Source: Polaromonas sp. (lineage in GTDB: Bacteria; Pseudomonadota; Gammaproteobacteria; Burkholderiales; Burkholderiaceae_C). Taken from it: a stretch of DNA of 64,000 bases. The notes under the pieces were generated by a model, which saw nothing but the letters and a program-made list of their open reading frames with translations, made no database searches and was not told the origin of the DNA. A program made the position numbers and the translations under genes. Below, piece by piece: positions 27,225-43,617 of this stretch (the first letter of the stretch is position 1; every line of letters starts with the position of its first letter). The stretch spans positions 1 through 64,000 of the forward strand of contig NZ_JACDDD010000003.1 in the NCBI RefSeq assembly GCF_013817205.1, given 5' to 3'.

Positions 27225-29246
27225 TCAGGCCGTAGCGGTTTCGATCTGCTCGGTCAGTTCCAGCCAGCGTTCTTCCAGCGTCACCAGTTCGGCGTCGATG
27301 GCCTTGAGGCGTTTACCCGACTGCGCGATTTCCGCTGGCGCCGTGGTGACTGCCAGACCCGCCTGAAGACTGTCCCGCTCGGCCGTCAGCGAGGCCATGC
27401 GGGTATCGATTTTTTCCAGTTCCTTGCGCAGCGGTTTAGCGTTGTCGGATTGCTGCTGGCGGCGCTGCGCCTCCTGCTTCTTGTCGGCCGGTTTTTGGGC
27501 ATCAAATATGCCTTTAGCCCCCACCTGTTGTGCGCTGACAGCTATTGTTTTTGTAGCATCGACGGCGGGACCCGGTGTGTTGGCAGCCTTTTTGGCTTCC
27601 TCGCGCTGGCGTTTGGCGTAGTCCAGCAGATACTTCTGATAGTCGTCCAGGTCGCCGTCAAAGGGCGCAACACCGCCTTGCGAGACCATCCAGAACTCGT
27701 CGCACACCGCGCGTAGCAGCGCCCGGTCATGGCTGACCAGCATCACCGTGCCTTCGAATTCATTGAGCGCCATTGACAGCGCTTCGCGCGTGGCCAGGTC
27801 CAGGTGGTTGGTCGGCTCATCGAGCAGCAGCAGGTTGGGGCGTTGCCAGACAATCATGCACAGCACCAGCCGGGCTTTCTCGCCGCCGCTCATGCTGCCG
27901 ACGGCCTGCTTGACCATGTCGCCGCTGAAATTGAAGTTGCCCAGAAAGCTGCGCAGGTCCTGCTCACGTGTGGGCTGGTTGCCTAGCTTGCCGGCTGCGG
28001 TCATTTCCTTGACCAGGCGGATCATGTGCTCCAGCGGGTTGTCGGCGGGGCGTAACACGTCGAGCTCCTGCTGAGCGAAATAGCCGATGTTCAGGCCCTT
28101 GCCCTCGGTCATCTCCCCACTGATGGGGGTCAATGCCCTCGCAATGGTCTTGACCAGGGTTGACTTGCCTTGCCCGTTGGCGCCCAGAATGCCGATGCGC
28201 TGGCCGGCGAGCACCGACTTGCTGACGTTCTGCACGATGACGGTGGGCGGCGTGCCTTCGGGCGCATCCTCGGGCGCGGGGTAGCCGAAGAATGCGTTCT
28301 GCATCGACAGCATGGGGTTGGGCAGGTTCGCCGGTTCCTTGAACTCGAAAGTGAAGTCGGCCTCGGCGAGAAGCGGTGCGATTTTCTCCATGCGGTCCAG
28401 CGCCTTGACCCGGCTTTGCGCCTGTTTGGCCTTGCTGGCCTTGGCCTTGAAGCGGGCGATGAATTTTTGCAGGTGGGCAATCTTGTCCTGCTGCTTGTTG
28501 AATGCGCCTTGTTGCAGCGCCATCTGTTCGGCGCGCAGGTCCTCAAACTTGCTGTAGTTGCCGCCATAACGCGTCAGCTTGGCACGTTCGATGTGCACCG
28601 TCACGTCGGTCACGGCATCGAGAAATTCGCGGTCATGGCTGATGACCAGCATGGTGCCAGGGTAGCGCTGCAGCCAGGCTTCCAGCCAGACCAATGCGTC
28701 CAGGTCCAGGTGGTTGGTGGGTTCGTCGAGCAGCAGCAGCTCGGAAGGGCACATCAGGGCGCGCGCCAGTTGCAGGCGCATGCGCCAGCCGCCGGAAAAA
28801 CTGTTGACCGGGTTGTCAAGTTCACTGACCTTGAAGCCGAGTCCGAGGATCAGTGCCTGGGCCCTGGCCTGCGCGTCGTGCGCGCCGGCGTCGTAAAGCT
28901 CCATGTAGGCGTGCGCCATTCGGTCGCCGTCGCCGCTTTCTTCGGAGGCGGTGACCTCGGCCTGCGCTGCCAGCAGCACCACATCACCCTCGACCACATA
29001 GTCGGTGGCACTTTGCTCCGTTTCGGGCATGTCCTGGGCGACCTGCGCCATGCGCCACTGCGCGGGAATGTAGAACTCACCGCCGTCTTCGTGCAAGGTG
29101 CCGTTGAGCATGGCAAACAGTGACGATTTGCCGGCGCCGTTGCGCCCCACCAGGCCGATTTTTTCGCCGGGGTTGAGGGTGACAGACGCGCTGTCGAGAA
29201 TCACTTTGGCGCCGCGACGCAGCACCACGTTTTTAAGGGTAATCAT
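27225..29246 (-). CDS. ABC-F family ATPase (YheS-like)
   Basis: A 673-residue soluble protein with two ABC domains and no membrane part. The first Walker A is GLVGRNGAGKSSL near residue 32, with signature FSGGWRMRLQLARAL and LLLDEPTNHLDLDAL. A linker (the P-site tRNA interaction motif region) follows, then Walker A GILGANGQGKSTL near 345 and signature MSGGEKARLVL. A C-terminal coiled-coil extension follows. Such proteins act on the ribosome. Residues 563-581, in the linker after the second ABC domain, are encoded by a copy of the 57 bp palindromic element. Transcribed downstream of prmB with a 53 bp gap. Confidence 0.92.
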   Translation of the reverse strand: MITLKNVVLRRGAKVILDSASVTLNPGEKIGLVGRNGAGKSSLFAMLNGTLHEDGGEFYIPAQWRMAQVAQDMPETEQSATDYVVEGDVVLLAAQAEVTASEESGDGDRMAHAYMELYDAGAHDAQARAQALILGLGFKVSELDNPVNSFSGGWRMRLQLARALMCPSELLLLDEPTNHLDLDALVWLEAWLQRYPGTMLVISHDREFLDAVTDVTVHIERAKLTRYGGNYSKFEDLRAEQMALQQGAFNKQQDKIAHLQKFIARFKAKASKAKQAQSRVKALDRMEKIAPLLAEADFTFEFKEPANLPNPMLSMQNAFFGYPAPEDAPEGTPPTVIVQNVSKSVLAGQRIGILGANGQGKSTLVKTIARALTPISGEMTEGKGLNIGYFAQQELDVLRPADNPLEHMIRLVKEMTAAGKLGNQPTREQDLRSFLGNFNFSGDMVKQAVGSMSGGEKARLVLCMIVWQRPNLLLLDEPTNHLDLATREALSMALNEFEGTVMLVSHDRALLRAVCDEFWMVSQGGVAPFDGDLDDYQKYLLDYAKRQREEAKKAANTPGPAVDATKTIAVSAQQVGAKGIFDAQKPADKKQEAQRRQQQSDNAKPLRKELEKIDTRMASLTAERDSLQAGLAVTTAPAEIAQSGKRLKAIDAELVTLEERWLELTEQIETATA
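27503..27558 (-). repeat. 57 bp palindromic element inside the ABC-F gene (copy D)
   Basis: On the coding strand: TGCTACAAAAACAATAGCTG, AGCGC, GGGGGCT, AAGGC and ATATTTGAT in the copy A register. It is translated as ATKTIAVSAQQVGAKGIFD, in the same frame as copies B and C. Confidence 0.82.
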
Positions 29247-29299
29247 TTAAAACAGACAAACTCGGGAAAGGATGTGGCCCAGGGGCCAGGACGCAGGTT

Positions 29300-32602
<3,303 letters not shown>

Positions 32603-32635
32603 CGTCGGTTCCGATCAATCAGTCAGGAGAGGCTA

Positions 32636-33463
32636 TCAGTCGCGGAGAAGATCATTGAGACTGGTGGTCGCGCGGGTCTTGGCATCCACTCGCTTCACGA
32701 TCACCGCGCAGTACAGACTGTATTTGCCGCCGGCCTTGGGCAGGTTGCCCGACACCACAACAGAACCTGCCGGGATGCGGCCGTAGGTCACGGTGTCGGC
32801 TTCGCGGTCGTAGATCGGCGTGCTCTGGCCGATGTAGACGCCCATGGAGATAACGGAATTTTCTTCGACAATCACGCCTTCGACCACTTCCGAGCGTGCA
32901 CCGATAAAGCAGTTGTCTTCGATGATGGTCGGGTTCGCCTGCAGCGGCTCCAGCACGCCGCCCAGGCCAACGCCGCCGGACAGGTGCACGTTCTTGCCGA
33001 CCTGCGCGCAGCTGCCGACGGTGGCCCAGGCATCAACCATGGAGCCTTCATCGACGTAAGCGCCGATGTTGACGTAGCTGGGCATCAGGATCGCGCCCTT
33101 GGCAATGAAGCTGCCGCGACGTGCCACCGCAGGCGGCACCACACGCACGCCGCTGGCTTTCATTTCCTCTTCGCTCAGGTGGGCGAACTTGGTCGGCACC
33201 TTGTCGAAAAACCCGAGGTCGCCGGCGCGCATCATCACGTTGTCTTTCAGGCGGAAGCTCAGCAGCACGGCCTTCTTGATCCACTGATGCGTGGTCCATT
33301 GGCCCACGCCCTGGCGCGTGGCCACGCGCAGCCGGCCGGCGTTGAGCTCGGAGATCGTGTGCTCCACCGCGTCCTGGACTTCTTTCGACGCGGCCGTCGG
33401 GGACAGATTCGCGCGGTCGTCCCAGGCGGCGTTGATGATGCTTTCGAGTTGGTCTTGATTCAT
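32636..33463 (-). CDS. dapD: Tetrahydrodipicolinate N-succinyltransferase
   Basis: A 275-residue left-handed beta-helix transferase that succinylates tetrahydrodipicolinate. Hexapeptide-repeat segments run from about residue 105 ([20 protein letters not shown], then [20 protein letters not shown] and [12 protein letters not shown]). The start ATG 33461-33463 ([10 protein letters not shown]) matches the family; the frame upstream is open but overlaps dapC. The dapC stop ends 2 bp before it. Confidence 0.96.
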   Translation of the reverse strand: MNQDQLESIINAAWDDRANLSPTAASKEVQDAVEHTISELNAGRLRVATRQGVGQWTTHQWIKKAVLLSFRLKDNVMMRAGDLGFFDKVPTKFAHLSEEEMKASGVRVVPPAVARRGSFIAKGAILMPSYVNIGAYVDEGSMVDAWATVGSCAQVGKNVHLSGGVGLGGVLEPLQANPTIIEDNCFIGARSEVVEGVIVEENSVISMGVYIGQSTPIYDREADTVTYGRIPAGSVVVSGNLPKAGGKYSLYCAVIVKRVDAKTRATTSLNDLLRD

Positions 33464-33465
33464 GG

Positions 33466-34671
33466 TCACTTTGCGGTGGATTGGATGAAGGAAACGATTC
33501 TTTCTGCGGCTTCGACACACTCGGCGGTTTCAGCCACCAGGGCCATACGGATTCTGCCGGCGCCTGGGTTGTGGCCGCGGGCTTCGCGGGCCAGATAACT
33601 ACCGGGCAGCACCACGACATTGTAAAGAGCGAGCAGCTCGCGCGAGAAAGTCGCGTCATCGCCAGCAAAACGCTCAGGGATCGCAGCCCACAGGTAAAAA
33701 CCGGCGTCGGGCAGGGCCACGTCCATGACTTTGGCCAGTAGGGGCGTGACTGCGGCGAACTTCTCGCGGTACATCGCGCGGTTGAGCCCGACATGTTCTT
33801 CGTCATCCCAGGCGGCAATGCTGGCAGCTTGCACGACGGGGCTCATGGCGCTGCCGTGGTAGGTGCGGTAGAGCAGAAAGGGCTTGATCAGGGCCGCATC
33901 ACCGGCCACAAAGCCGCTGCGCAGACCCGGCACATTGCTGCGTTTGGACAGGCTGGTCAGCGTGATGAGGTTTTTGAAATCATGGCGCCCCAGTTGCTCG
34001 GCGGCTTGCAGCCCGCCCAGTGGCGGCTCGTCACGGAAGTAGATCTCGCTGTAGCACTCGTCCGAGGCAATCACGAAGCCGTAGCGCTCGCTCAGCTCGA
34101 ACAGCAGTTTCCACTCGTCCAGGCCCATCACCGCGCCGGTGGGGTTGCCGGGTGAGCAGACAAACAGCAGTTGCGTCTTTTGCCAGACCTCCTGTGGCAC
34201 GGCGGCCCAGTCGACGGCGAAGTTGCGCGCCGGGTCGCTGGGGGCGAACCAGGTGTCTGCGCCCGCAAGAAGCGCAGCGCCTTCATAGATTTGATAGAAG
34301 GGATTGGGTGACACGACCGTCGCGCCGGGCTGTGTGGGATCGATCACGGTCTGAGCCAGGGCGAACAGCGCTTCACGCGAGCCATTGACCGGCAGGATCT
34401 GCGTTAGCGGATCCAGGCTCAGGCCGTAACGCCGCTGCATCCAGCCGGCCATGGACTGGCGCAGCCTGGGTTCGCCGGCCGTTGCGGGATAGCTGGCCAG
34501 CCCGGCGAGGCTGGCGCTCAGCGCGGTCTTGATCAGCTCGGGGGTGGCATGTTTGGGCTCCCCAATCCCCAGGCTGATGGGCCGGTAGGCAGGATGGGGG
34601 GCGACATCGGCGTGCAGCAGGCGCAGCCGCTCAAAAGGGTAGGGCTGCAGGCGTTTCAACAGGGGATTCAT
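33466..34671 (-). CDS. dapC: Succinyldiaminopimelate transaminase
   Basis: A 401-residue class I/II PLP aminotransferase. It has the N-terminal [16 protein letters not shown], the substrate region [29 protein letters not shown] near residue 165, and the PLP lysine in [18 protein letters not shown] near 240. Position immediately before dapD and in the same transcript as dapE identifies it as DapC rather than a general aspartate transaminase. It is the first gene of the dapC-dapD-pilU-dapE-prmB run. Confidence 0.92.
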   Translation of the reverse strand: MNPLLKRLQPYPFERLRLLHADVAPHPAYRPISLGIGEPKHATPELIKTALSASLAGLASYPATAGEPRLRQSMAGWMQRRYGLSLDPLTQILPVNGSREALFALAQTVIDPTQPGATVVSPNPFYQIYEGAALLAGADTWFAPSDPARNFAVDWAAVPQEVWQKTQLLFVCSPGNPTGAVMGLDEWKLLFELSERYGFVIASDECYSEIYFRDEPPLGGLQAAEQLGRHDFKNLITLTSLSKRSNVPGLRSGFVAGDAALIKPFLLYRTYHGSAMSPVVQAASIAAWDDEEHVGLNRAMYREKFAAVTPLLAKVMDVALPDAGFYLWAAIPERFAGDDATFSRELLALYNVVVLPGSYLAREARGHNPGAGRIRMALVAETAECVEAAERIVSFIQSTAK

Positions 34672-34678
34672 GGCCCGG

Positions 34679-34684
34679 ATTATC
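34679..34684 (-). promoter_or_regulatory. -10-like hexamer 7 nt before dapC
   Basis: The minus strand reads GATAAT, seven bases, then the dapC ATG. This would yield a leaderless or nearly leaderless transcript for the dap operon. Confidence 0.4.
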
Positions 34685-34732
34685 CCGTGTGTACGCCGGG
34701 GGCCGGCCAGCTACGGCAGCTGGCACCATGCT

Positions 34733-34790
34733 TGCTATTGAATTTATAGCTAACTTCCCTTGCTGGTCGGGGGCTAGGGGGCGATTTGAT
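34733..34790 (+). repeat. 57 bp palindromic element, intergenic copy (copy F)
   Basis: TGCTATTGAATTTATAGCT, then CCCTTG, GGGGGCTAGGGGGCGATTTG in the copy A register. It lies between the divergent dapC and smc genes. Confidence 0.85.
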
Positions 34791-34972
34791 GCATCAGCCG
34801 GTGGGACAGGCTGCGGGGAGGCCCCGGACACCCTTTTTTACAGCGGCCAGCCCTGGTCCCTCGGGTAACATTGCAGGCTCAGCATTGCTGGAGGCGGGTC
34901 GGGTGCTTCCTGAAAGCGCTATAAAAATCAACGACTTAGCTCCAAAGCGCCAAGAAGAAAACAGGGTCTGCC

Positions 34973-37900
34973 GTGCGTCTCAATTCGATCAAGTTATCCG
35001 GGTTCAAGTCCTTTGCCGAACCGACCAATTTTGTGCTGCCGGGGCAACTGGTCGGCGTGGTCGGCCCCAACGGTTGCGGCAAGTCCAACATCATGGATGC
35101 CGTGCGCTGGGTGCTCGGTGAAAGCCGCGCCTCTGAGCTGCGCGGCGAGTCCATGCAGGACGTGATCTTCAACGGCACCAACCTCCGCAAACCGGCCAGC
35201 CGCTCCAGCGTCGAACTGGTCTTCGACAACGCCGACCACCGCGCAGGCGGCCAGTGGGGCCAGTTTGCCGAAATCGCCGTCAAGCGGGTGCTCACGCGCG
35301 ACGGCACCAGCAGCTACTACATCAATAACCAGCCGGTGCGCCGGCGTGACGTGCAGGACGTGTTCCTGGGCACCGGCCTGGGACCGCGCGCCTACGCCAT
35401 CATCGGACAGGGCACGATCAGCCGCATCATCGAATCCAAACCCGAGGAGCTGCGCCTGTTCCTCGAGGAAGCCGCGGGTGTTTCCAAGTACAAGGAGCGC
35501 CGCCGCGAAACCGCCAACCGCCTGAGCGACACGCGTGAGAACCTGACGCGCGTCGAGGACATCCTGCGCGAGCTCAATGCCAACCTCGACAAGCTGGAGA
35601 AGCAGGCCGAGGTCGCCTTGCGCTACAACACCTTGCACGCCGACGCTACGCTCAAGCAGCACCAGCTGTGGTTTCTGAAGCGCGCCGAGAGCGAAGCCGA
35701 TCAGGCCAGAGTCAAGGCCGAAGCCGAAAAATCGGTCAACGACCTCGAAAGCCGCATCGCCGATTTGCGCCACATCGAGGCTGACCTGGAAACCATTCGC
35801 CAGGCGCACTATGCCGCTGGCGACCATGTGAACCAGGCCCAGGGCAAGCTGTACGAGGCCAGTGCCGAAGTCGGACGCCTGGAGGCCGAAATCCGTTTTG
35901 TGGTGGAGGGCCGGCAGCGGGTCGAGCAGCGGCTGGCGCAATTGAAAGAGCAAACCGCCCAGTGGGCCGCGCGCAAGGATGACGCCGCGCAGGAAACCGA
36001 AAACCTCGCCGCCCAAGCGCTGCAGGCCGAAGAACAGTCAGAACTGCTGGCCGCACAAAGTGAAGACCAGGCCGGCCAGCTACCCGCGCTGGAAGAAGCG
36101 CTGCGCGCTGCCCAGTCCAAGGCCAATGAGCAGCGCGGCAGTGTCGGCCAGGTGCAGCAGCAGATCCAGGTGCTGGCCGCCGACCAGCGCAATATCGAGG
36201 AGCAGTCGCGCGCGCTGAGCCTGCGCCACGAACGCCTGAGCGCCGACAAAAACGCGCTCAACGCCCCCGACGAGGCGCGCCTGGCCAACCTCAACACGCA
36301 GTTCAGCGCGGCGCAGGAAAACCAGGAAATGGTCGAGGCCCGCCTGCACGAGCTGACCGACAGCGTGCCGCAGCTCGACGAGGATCGGCGCACCAGGCAG
36401 CAGACCGTCAACACTGAATCGGCCAAACAGGCCGAGCTGTCAGCGCGCATGGAAGCGCTTAAGGCGCTGCAGGAAAAGGTCAAGACCGACGGCAAGCTCA
36501 AACCGTGGCTGGCCAAACACGGGCTCGATGGTTTGCAGGGCCTGTGGAGTCGCATTCACATCGAACAGGGCTGGGAAAACGCCCTCGAAGCCGCGCTGCG
36601 TGAGCGCCTGGGCGCGCTGGAAGTCAGCCGCCTGGACATGGTGCGTGGTTTTGCCGGGACTGACGGCCGCGATACCCCGCCGGCCAAACTCTCGTTTTAT
36701 TCGCCGCCATCGGCCGCCGCCCCGGCCCCGGCTTCGCGCCCCGGCCTGAAACCACTGGGCGATTTCCTTCGCCTCGGCGATGCCGGCCAGGCCGCGTTGC
36801 TGGGCGACTGGTTGCACGGCTGCCTGACCGCCACCAGCCTGGACGATGCCCTGGCCGTGCGCCAGCAACTGCAGGCCGGTGAGGTGATTTTTGTGCAGAC
36901 CGGCCATGCGGTAACGCAGCACAGCGTAAGTTTTTATGCCCAGGATTCAGAGCAATCCGGCCTGCTGGCGCGCGCCCAGGAAATCGAAAACCTTGAAAAG
37001 CAACTGCGTGGCCAGGCACTGATCGCTGACGAGGCGCGCAGCGCGCTGATTCGTGCCGAAGCGGCTTACGCCGACGCCGCCCAGCGTCTGGCCACGGCGC
37101 GACGCGAAGCGGCCGAAGGCCAAAGCCGCACCCACGAGCTACAGGTCGAGGTCCTGCGCCTGACCCAACTGGCCGAACAGACCCGGGCACGCAGCGAGCA
37201 GATTGCTGCCGACCTCGGCGAAATCGACGCCCAGATGGCTGACCTGCAGGAACGCAAGGTCACCGCCGAGGCGCGTTTTGAAGAACTCGACATGCAACTG
37301 GCCGACAGCCAGGAGCGCCACGCCCAGCTTGACGACCGCGTGATCGAGGCCGAGCGCAAATTGAACGAATCGCGCGAACAGCAGCGCGCGCTCGAGCGCC
37401 AGTCGCAGGAAGCGCAGTTTGCGCTGCGCAGCCTGGCTTCGCGCCGCGACGAGCTGGCACGTTCAATAGAAATCGCCGCGCAGCAGGCCGCAACAATTGC
37501 CAGCGAGGAAGAGCGCGCCAAAGAGGAACTATCGCGCCTCAGCGATGCCGCCGCCAAGGCCGGCCTGCAGGATGCGCTCAACGTGAAGCTGGAGCGCGAG
37601 GCTGACCTGGGTGCCAAACGCAGCCAGTATGACGACCTGACCACCAAGCTGCGGGCCAGCGACGAGCGCCGGCTGCAGCTGGAACGCGAACTCGAGCCGC
37701 TGCGCCAGCGCATCACCGAGTTCCAGCTGAAAGAACAGGCGGCGCGCTTGGGGTTCGAGCAGTACGCGCAACTGCTGGCCGATGCCCAGGCTGACCTCGT
37801 CGCAGTCGAGTCATCGATCCAGACCGGCAATGTGCGCCTGACTGGCCTGCAGGGCGAGATCGACCGCATCAACCGCGAGATCCAGTCCCTGGGTGCGGTG

Positions 37901-38506
37901 AATCTGGCGGCTCTCGATGAACTGGCCAGCGCGCGCGAACGCAAGCAGTTCCTCGATGCGCAGTCGGCCGACCTCAACGAGGCCATGAACACGCTGGAAG
38001 ACGCGATCAAGAAGATCGATACCGAAACGCGTGAGCTGCTGTCCGCCACCTTTGAAACGGTGAACCGGCATTTCGGCGAGATGTTCCCCCGGCTGTTCGG
38101 CGGCGGCAATGCCAAACTGATGATGACCGGCGAGGAAATCCTCGACGCCGGCGTGCAGGTGCTTGCGCAGCCGCCCGGCAAGAAGAACCAGACCATCCAT
38201 TTGCTGTCGGGCGGCGAAAAGGCACTGACCGCAATTGCGCTGGTGTTTGCGATCTTCCAGCTCAATCCCGCGCCATTCTGTCTGCTGGACGAGGTGGATG
38301 CGCCGCTGGACGACGCCAACACCGAGCGTTATGCCAAGCTGGTGGCCAGCATGAGCAAGGAAACCCAGTTCCTGTTCATCAGCCACAACAAGATCGCCAT
38401 GGAAATGGCCGAACAACTCATCGGCGTCACCATGCAGGAGCAGGGCGTTTCGCGCATCGTTGCGGTCGATATGGAAGCAGCCCTCGGATTTGCGGAGGTC
38501 GCATGA
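34973..38506 (+). CDS. smc: Chromosome partition protein SMC
   Basis: A 1177-residue SMC ATPase with GTG start. Walker A is VGPNGCGKSNIMDAVRW near residue 30, long coiled coils run from about 165 to 500 and 670 to 1000, and a hinge lies around 510-670 (KLKPWLAKHGLDGLQGLW onwards). The C-terminal signature is LLSGGEKALTAIALVFAIF near 1080, with Walker B FCLLDEVDAPLDD. It organises chromosomes with ScpA/ScpB, which are not in the window. It heads the usual smc-zipA-ligA group. Confidence 0.97.
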   Translation: MRLNSIKLSGFKSFAEPTNFVLPGQLVGVVGPNGCGKSNIMDAVRWVLGESRASELRGESMQDVIFNGTNLRKPASRSSVELVFDNADHRAGGQWGQFAEIAVKRVLTRDGTSSYYINNQPVRRRDVQDVFLGTGLGPRAYAIIGQGTISRIIESKPEELRLFLEEAAGVSKYKERRRETANRLSDTRENLTRVEDILRELNANLDKLEKQAEVALRYNTLHADATLKQHQLWFLKRAESEADQARVKAEAEKSVNDLESRIADLRHIEADLETIRQAHYAAGDHVNQAQGKLYEASAEVGRLEAEIRFVVEGRQRVEQRLAQLKEQTAQWAARKDDAAQETENLAAQALQAEEQSELLAAQSEDQAGQLPALEEALRAAQSKANEQRGSVGQVQQQIQVLAADQRNIEEQSRALSLRHERLSADKNALNAPDEARLANLNTQFSAAQENQEMVEARLHELTDSVPQLDEDRRTRQQTVNTESAKQAELSARMEALKALQEKVKTDGKLKPWLAKHGLDGLQGLWSRIHIEQGWENALEAALRERLGALEVSRLDMVRGFAGTDGRDTPPAKLSFYSPPSAAAPAPASRPGLKPLGDFLRLGDAGQAALLGDWLHGCLTATSLDDALAVRQQLQAGEVIFVQTGHAVTQHSVSFYAQDSEQSGLLARAQEIENLEKQLRGQALIADEARSALIRAEAAYADAAQRLATARREAAEGQSRTHELQVEVLRLTQLAEQTRARSEQIAADLGEIDAQMADLQERKVTAEARFEELDMQLADSQERHAQLDDRVIEAERKLNESREQQRALERQSQEAQFALRSLASRRDELARSIEIAAQQAATIASEEERAKEELSRLSDAAAKAGLQDALNVKLEREADLGAKRSQYDDLTTKLRASDERRLQLERELEPLRQRITEFQLKEQAARLGFEQYAQLLADAQADLVAVESSIQTGNVRLTGLQGEIDRINREIQSLGAVNLAALDELASARERKQFLDAQSADLNEAMNTLEDAIKKIDTETRELLSATFETVNRHFGEMFPRLFGGGNAKLMMTGEEILDAGVQVLAQPPGKKNQTIHLLSGGEKALTAIALVFAIFQLNPAPFCLLDEVDAPLDDANTERYAKLVASMSKETQFLFISHNKIAMEMAEQLIGVTMQEQGVSRIVAVDMEAALGFAEVA

Positions 38507-38550
38507 CGATAGTTAAGGAGAGAGGCGCATGTTGGGCTCTTCAGTTCAGC

Positions 38551-38640
38551 CGGGGCCGCGGAACCGGCTTCGCCGGGCCGCAGGCGCAGCGGCCCCCTCG
38601 GGGGGCAGAGAGCCACACGCAGTGGGCGAACGTGGGGGCT
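38551..38640 (-). repeat. GC-rich intergenic repeat, family 2, copy 3 (inverted)
   Basis: On the minus strand it reads GCCCCCACGTTCGCC, then CTGCCCCCCGAGGGGGCC, CTGCGCCTGCGGCCCGGC and GAAGCCGGTTCCGCGGCCCC. Its left end abuts the zipA start codon (ATG 38643) across two bases. Confidence 0.8.
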
Positions 38641-38642
38641 AG

Positions 38643-39722
38643 ATGAGCACACTTCAGATCAGTCTGGCAATCATTGGCGGCATCGTGCTGGCCATCGTGG
38701 TGGCGCACAGCGCCTGGTCAGCGCGCAAAAATTTGCCGATGCAGCCCACGCCCGACCCGGTGGCCCCGGTCATCGAACCGACCGTCGGGGACTTCGCACC
38801 CCACGGCGAGGACACCCAGCCCCAACGCCTGGAACCCGGCTTTGACGGTGACTCCGGCATGGACGCCCTGACGGCGCTGACTACGCCTGAGAAAAGACCG
38901 GGCCTGGACGCGTTGATTGATGTGATTGCCCCCATCGTCATCGACTCGGTGGTGTCGGGCGAGGCGGCGCTGGCCGACATGCCAGGCACGCGCCGCGCCG
39001 GCAGCAAGCCCTTCGCCATCGAGGGCCTGAGCCTGGCCACAGGTGCCTGGGAAACCCCGACCGCCGGCCAGCGTTACAGCGCCTTCCAGGCCGGCGTGCA
39101 ACTGGCCAACCGCACCGGCGCGCTGAACCAGATCGAATTTTCCGAATTTGTCATGAAGGCCCAAGCCTTTGCCGACGCCATCGACGGCCTGCCGGAGTTT
39201 CCGGACATGATGGAAGAGGTGGCGCGCGCCCGCGAACTCGACAGCTTTGCCAGCACCCACGATGCACAGCTGGGCTTCACCCTGCGTGCCAGGCACACGG
39301 CCTGGAGCCCCGGTTATGTACACCAGAGTGCGGCCAAGCTCGGTTTTGTGGCCGGGTCCATCCCGGGCCGCATGGTGCTGCCGGCCAGTCAGTCCGGCCC
39401 GCACGCGCCGCCGGTGCTGGGCCTGTCCTTCGACACCCAGGCCGCCATGGCTGAAGAGCCGGAACAGACGGCCTTGCGCGAGCTGACGCTGTCGCTGGAT
39501 GTGCCGCAGGTGTTGCGCGCCGAGCAGCCGTTTGTACGACTTTGCGAGGCCGCGATTGCGTTGGCTTCCAGCATGGACGGCGTGATCATCGACGACCAGG
39601 GCCAGCCGATCCGGCCGGAAGCCATGGAAGCCATCCACGCCGACCTGGAGCAGCTCTACAACACGCTGGAAGAGCGCGACATGCCAGCCGGATCTGCGCT
39701 GGGCCGGCGCCTGTTCTCCTGA
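38643..39722 (+). CDS. zipA: Cell division protein ZipA
   Basis: A 359-residue ZipA-type protein: one N-terminal transmembrane segment (ISLAIIGGIVLAIVVAHSAW), a variable Pro/Glu linker, and a C-terminal ZipA domain from about residue 225 (PVLGLSFDTQAAMAEEPEQT through LEERDMPAGSALGRRLFS). It anchors FtsZ to the membrane. The domain is diverged from E. coli, but position between smc and ligA supports the call. A family 2 repeat occupies the 136 bp upstream, which also must carry its ribosome-binding region; none is obvious. Confidence 0.85.
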   Translation: MSTLQISLAIIGGIVLAIVVAHSAWSARKNLPMQPTPDPVAPVIEPTVGDFAPHGEDTQPQRLEPGFDGDSGMDALTALTTPEKRPGLDALIDVIAPIVIDSVVSGEAALADMPGTRRAGSKPFAIEGLSLATGAWETPTAGQRYSAFQAGVQLANRTGALNQIEFSEFVMKAQAFADAIDGLPEFPDMMEEVARARELDSFASTHDAQLGFTLRARHTAWSPGYVHQSAAKLGFVAGSIPGRMVLPASQSGPHAPPVLGLSFDTQAAMAEEPEQTALRELTLSLDVPQVLRAEQPFVRLCEAAIALASSMDGVIIDDQGQPIRPEAMEAIHADLEQLYNTLEERDMPAGSALGRRLFS

Positions 39723-39750
39723 AAATGGGATGCTTGCCGCGTCTGTTGTT

Positions 39751-39816
39751 GCGACTTTAATGTATGAGATTGCCAAAAAGTCGCGACTTTTTGACAATTT
39801 GATTTAAAATAGTCGC
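39751..39816 (+). promoter_or_regulatory. Operator-like array of GCGACTTT half-sites before the AAA/DUF4143 gene
   Basis: GCGACTTT occurs at 39751, then a perfect 20 bp palindrome at 39774-39793 (CAAAAAGTCG / CGACTTTTTG), then AAATAGTCGC at 39807-39816 abutting the ATG. A TAAAAT hexamer at 39805-39810 lies 6 nt before the ATG. The spacing suggests a dimeric repressor covering the promoter; no regulator gene is adjacent. The local AT content is much higher than in the flanks. Confidence 0.6.
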
Positions 39817-43040
<3,224 letters not shown>

Positions 43041-43045
43041 TCGGT

Positions 43046-43486
43046 TCAGGGAGCAGGCGGGACGGCATCAGGCATCTTTTCCGGCCGGCGCCATATCCAG
43101 ACCAGCACACAGACCATGACGGCAATCACCACCAACGCCATCCAGCGCTTGGGAAAAGTCAGCAGCATGAAGACCGCGCTGCCACTCATGGTCAGGGTGG
43201 TCAGCCATTTGGCACGCCGGCGCACTACACCGCCGCGCCGCCACTCGGTCAGCATGGGCCCGAACGCCCGATGCGCTTCCAGCCAGGCCAGCAGTTTCGG
43301 TGAACTGCGGGCCGCAGCCCAGGCCGACAGCAGGATGAAGGGTACCGTTGGCACCACCGGCAAGAACAGACCGACGATGCCCAGCACCAGGCTGGTGACC
43401 GCAAGGGCGATCAGCAGCCAGCGTACGGGCGCCGCAGGCGGGGTGGTGCCGGGGAGCGCCGGCGGGGGATCGGGTTGGTCGGCCAT
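43046..43486 (-). CDS. YbaN-like inner membrane protein (DUF454)
   Basis: A 146-residue DUF454 protein. It has the family motif LGIVGLFLPVVPTVPFILLSAWAAARSSP near residue 40 (split across a hydrophobic helix), FGPMLTEWRRGGVV, and a second hydrophobic hairpin near the C-terminus, so three or four membrane segments. Function is unknown. It converges on ligA with 5 bp between stops. The start is ATG 43484-43486; an upstream ATG at 43522 adds 12 atypical residues. Confidence 0.85.
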   Translation of the reverse strand: MADQPDPPPALPGTTPPAAPVRWLLIALAVTSLVLGIVGLFLPVVPTVPFILLSAWAAARSSPKLLAWLEAHRAFGPMLTEWRRGGVVRRRAKWLTTLTMSGSAVFMLLTFPKRWMALVVIAVMVCVLVWIWRRPEKMPDAVPPAP

Positions 43487-43605
43487 GCCCCATTTTGCCG
43501 TGTGGCAGGCGCGGCTCTGCATGCTCGGGGTTTTGCCATTGCCCAGGAGCGGGAGCCGCGCGTTACGGTGATCAAGAGGTCCATGCTGCCCTATCGCCGG
43601 GACGG

Positions 43606-43611
43606 TAAACT
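43606..43611 (+). promoter_or_regulatory. -10-like hexamer 6 nt before mntA
   Basis: TAAACT, six bases, then ATG at 43618. Same arrangement as at the other candidate leaderless genes. Confidence 0.4.
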
Positions 43612-43617
43612 GCGGTC

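Larger units (their letters stand above)
34672..34972. other. Divergent region between dapC and smc
   Basis: This 301 bp region contains the dapC -10-like box, a full palindromic element (34733-34790) and the smc leader. A CGCTATAAAAAT stretch near 34917 is a possible part of the smc promoter. I see no gene. Confidence 0.5.

Noticed and set aside
34905-34972. Extra palindromic element upstream of smc (CGCTATAAAAATC ... TTAGCTCC ... AAGCGCC)
   Set aside because: It needs several gaps to align and lacks the GGGGCT/GGCC half; more likely part of the smc promoter.
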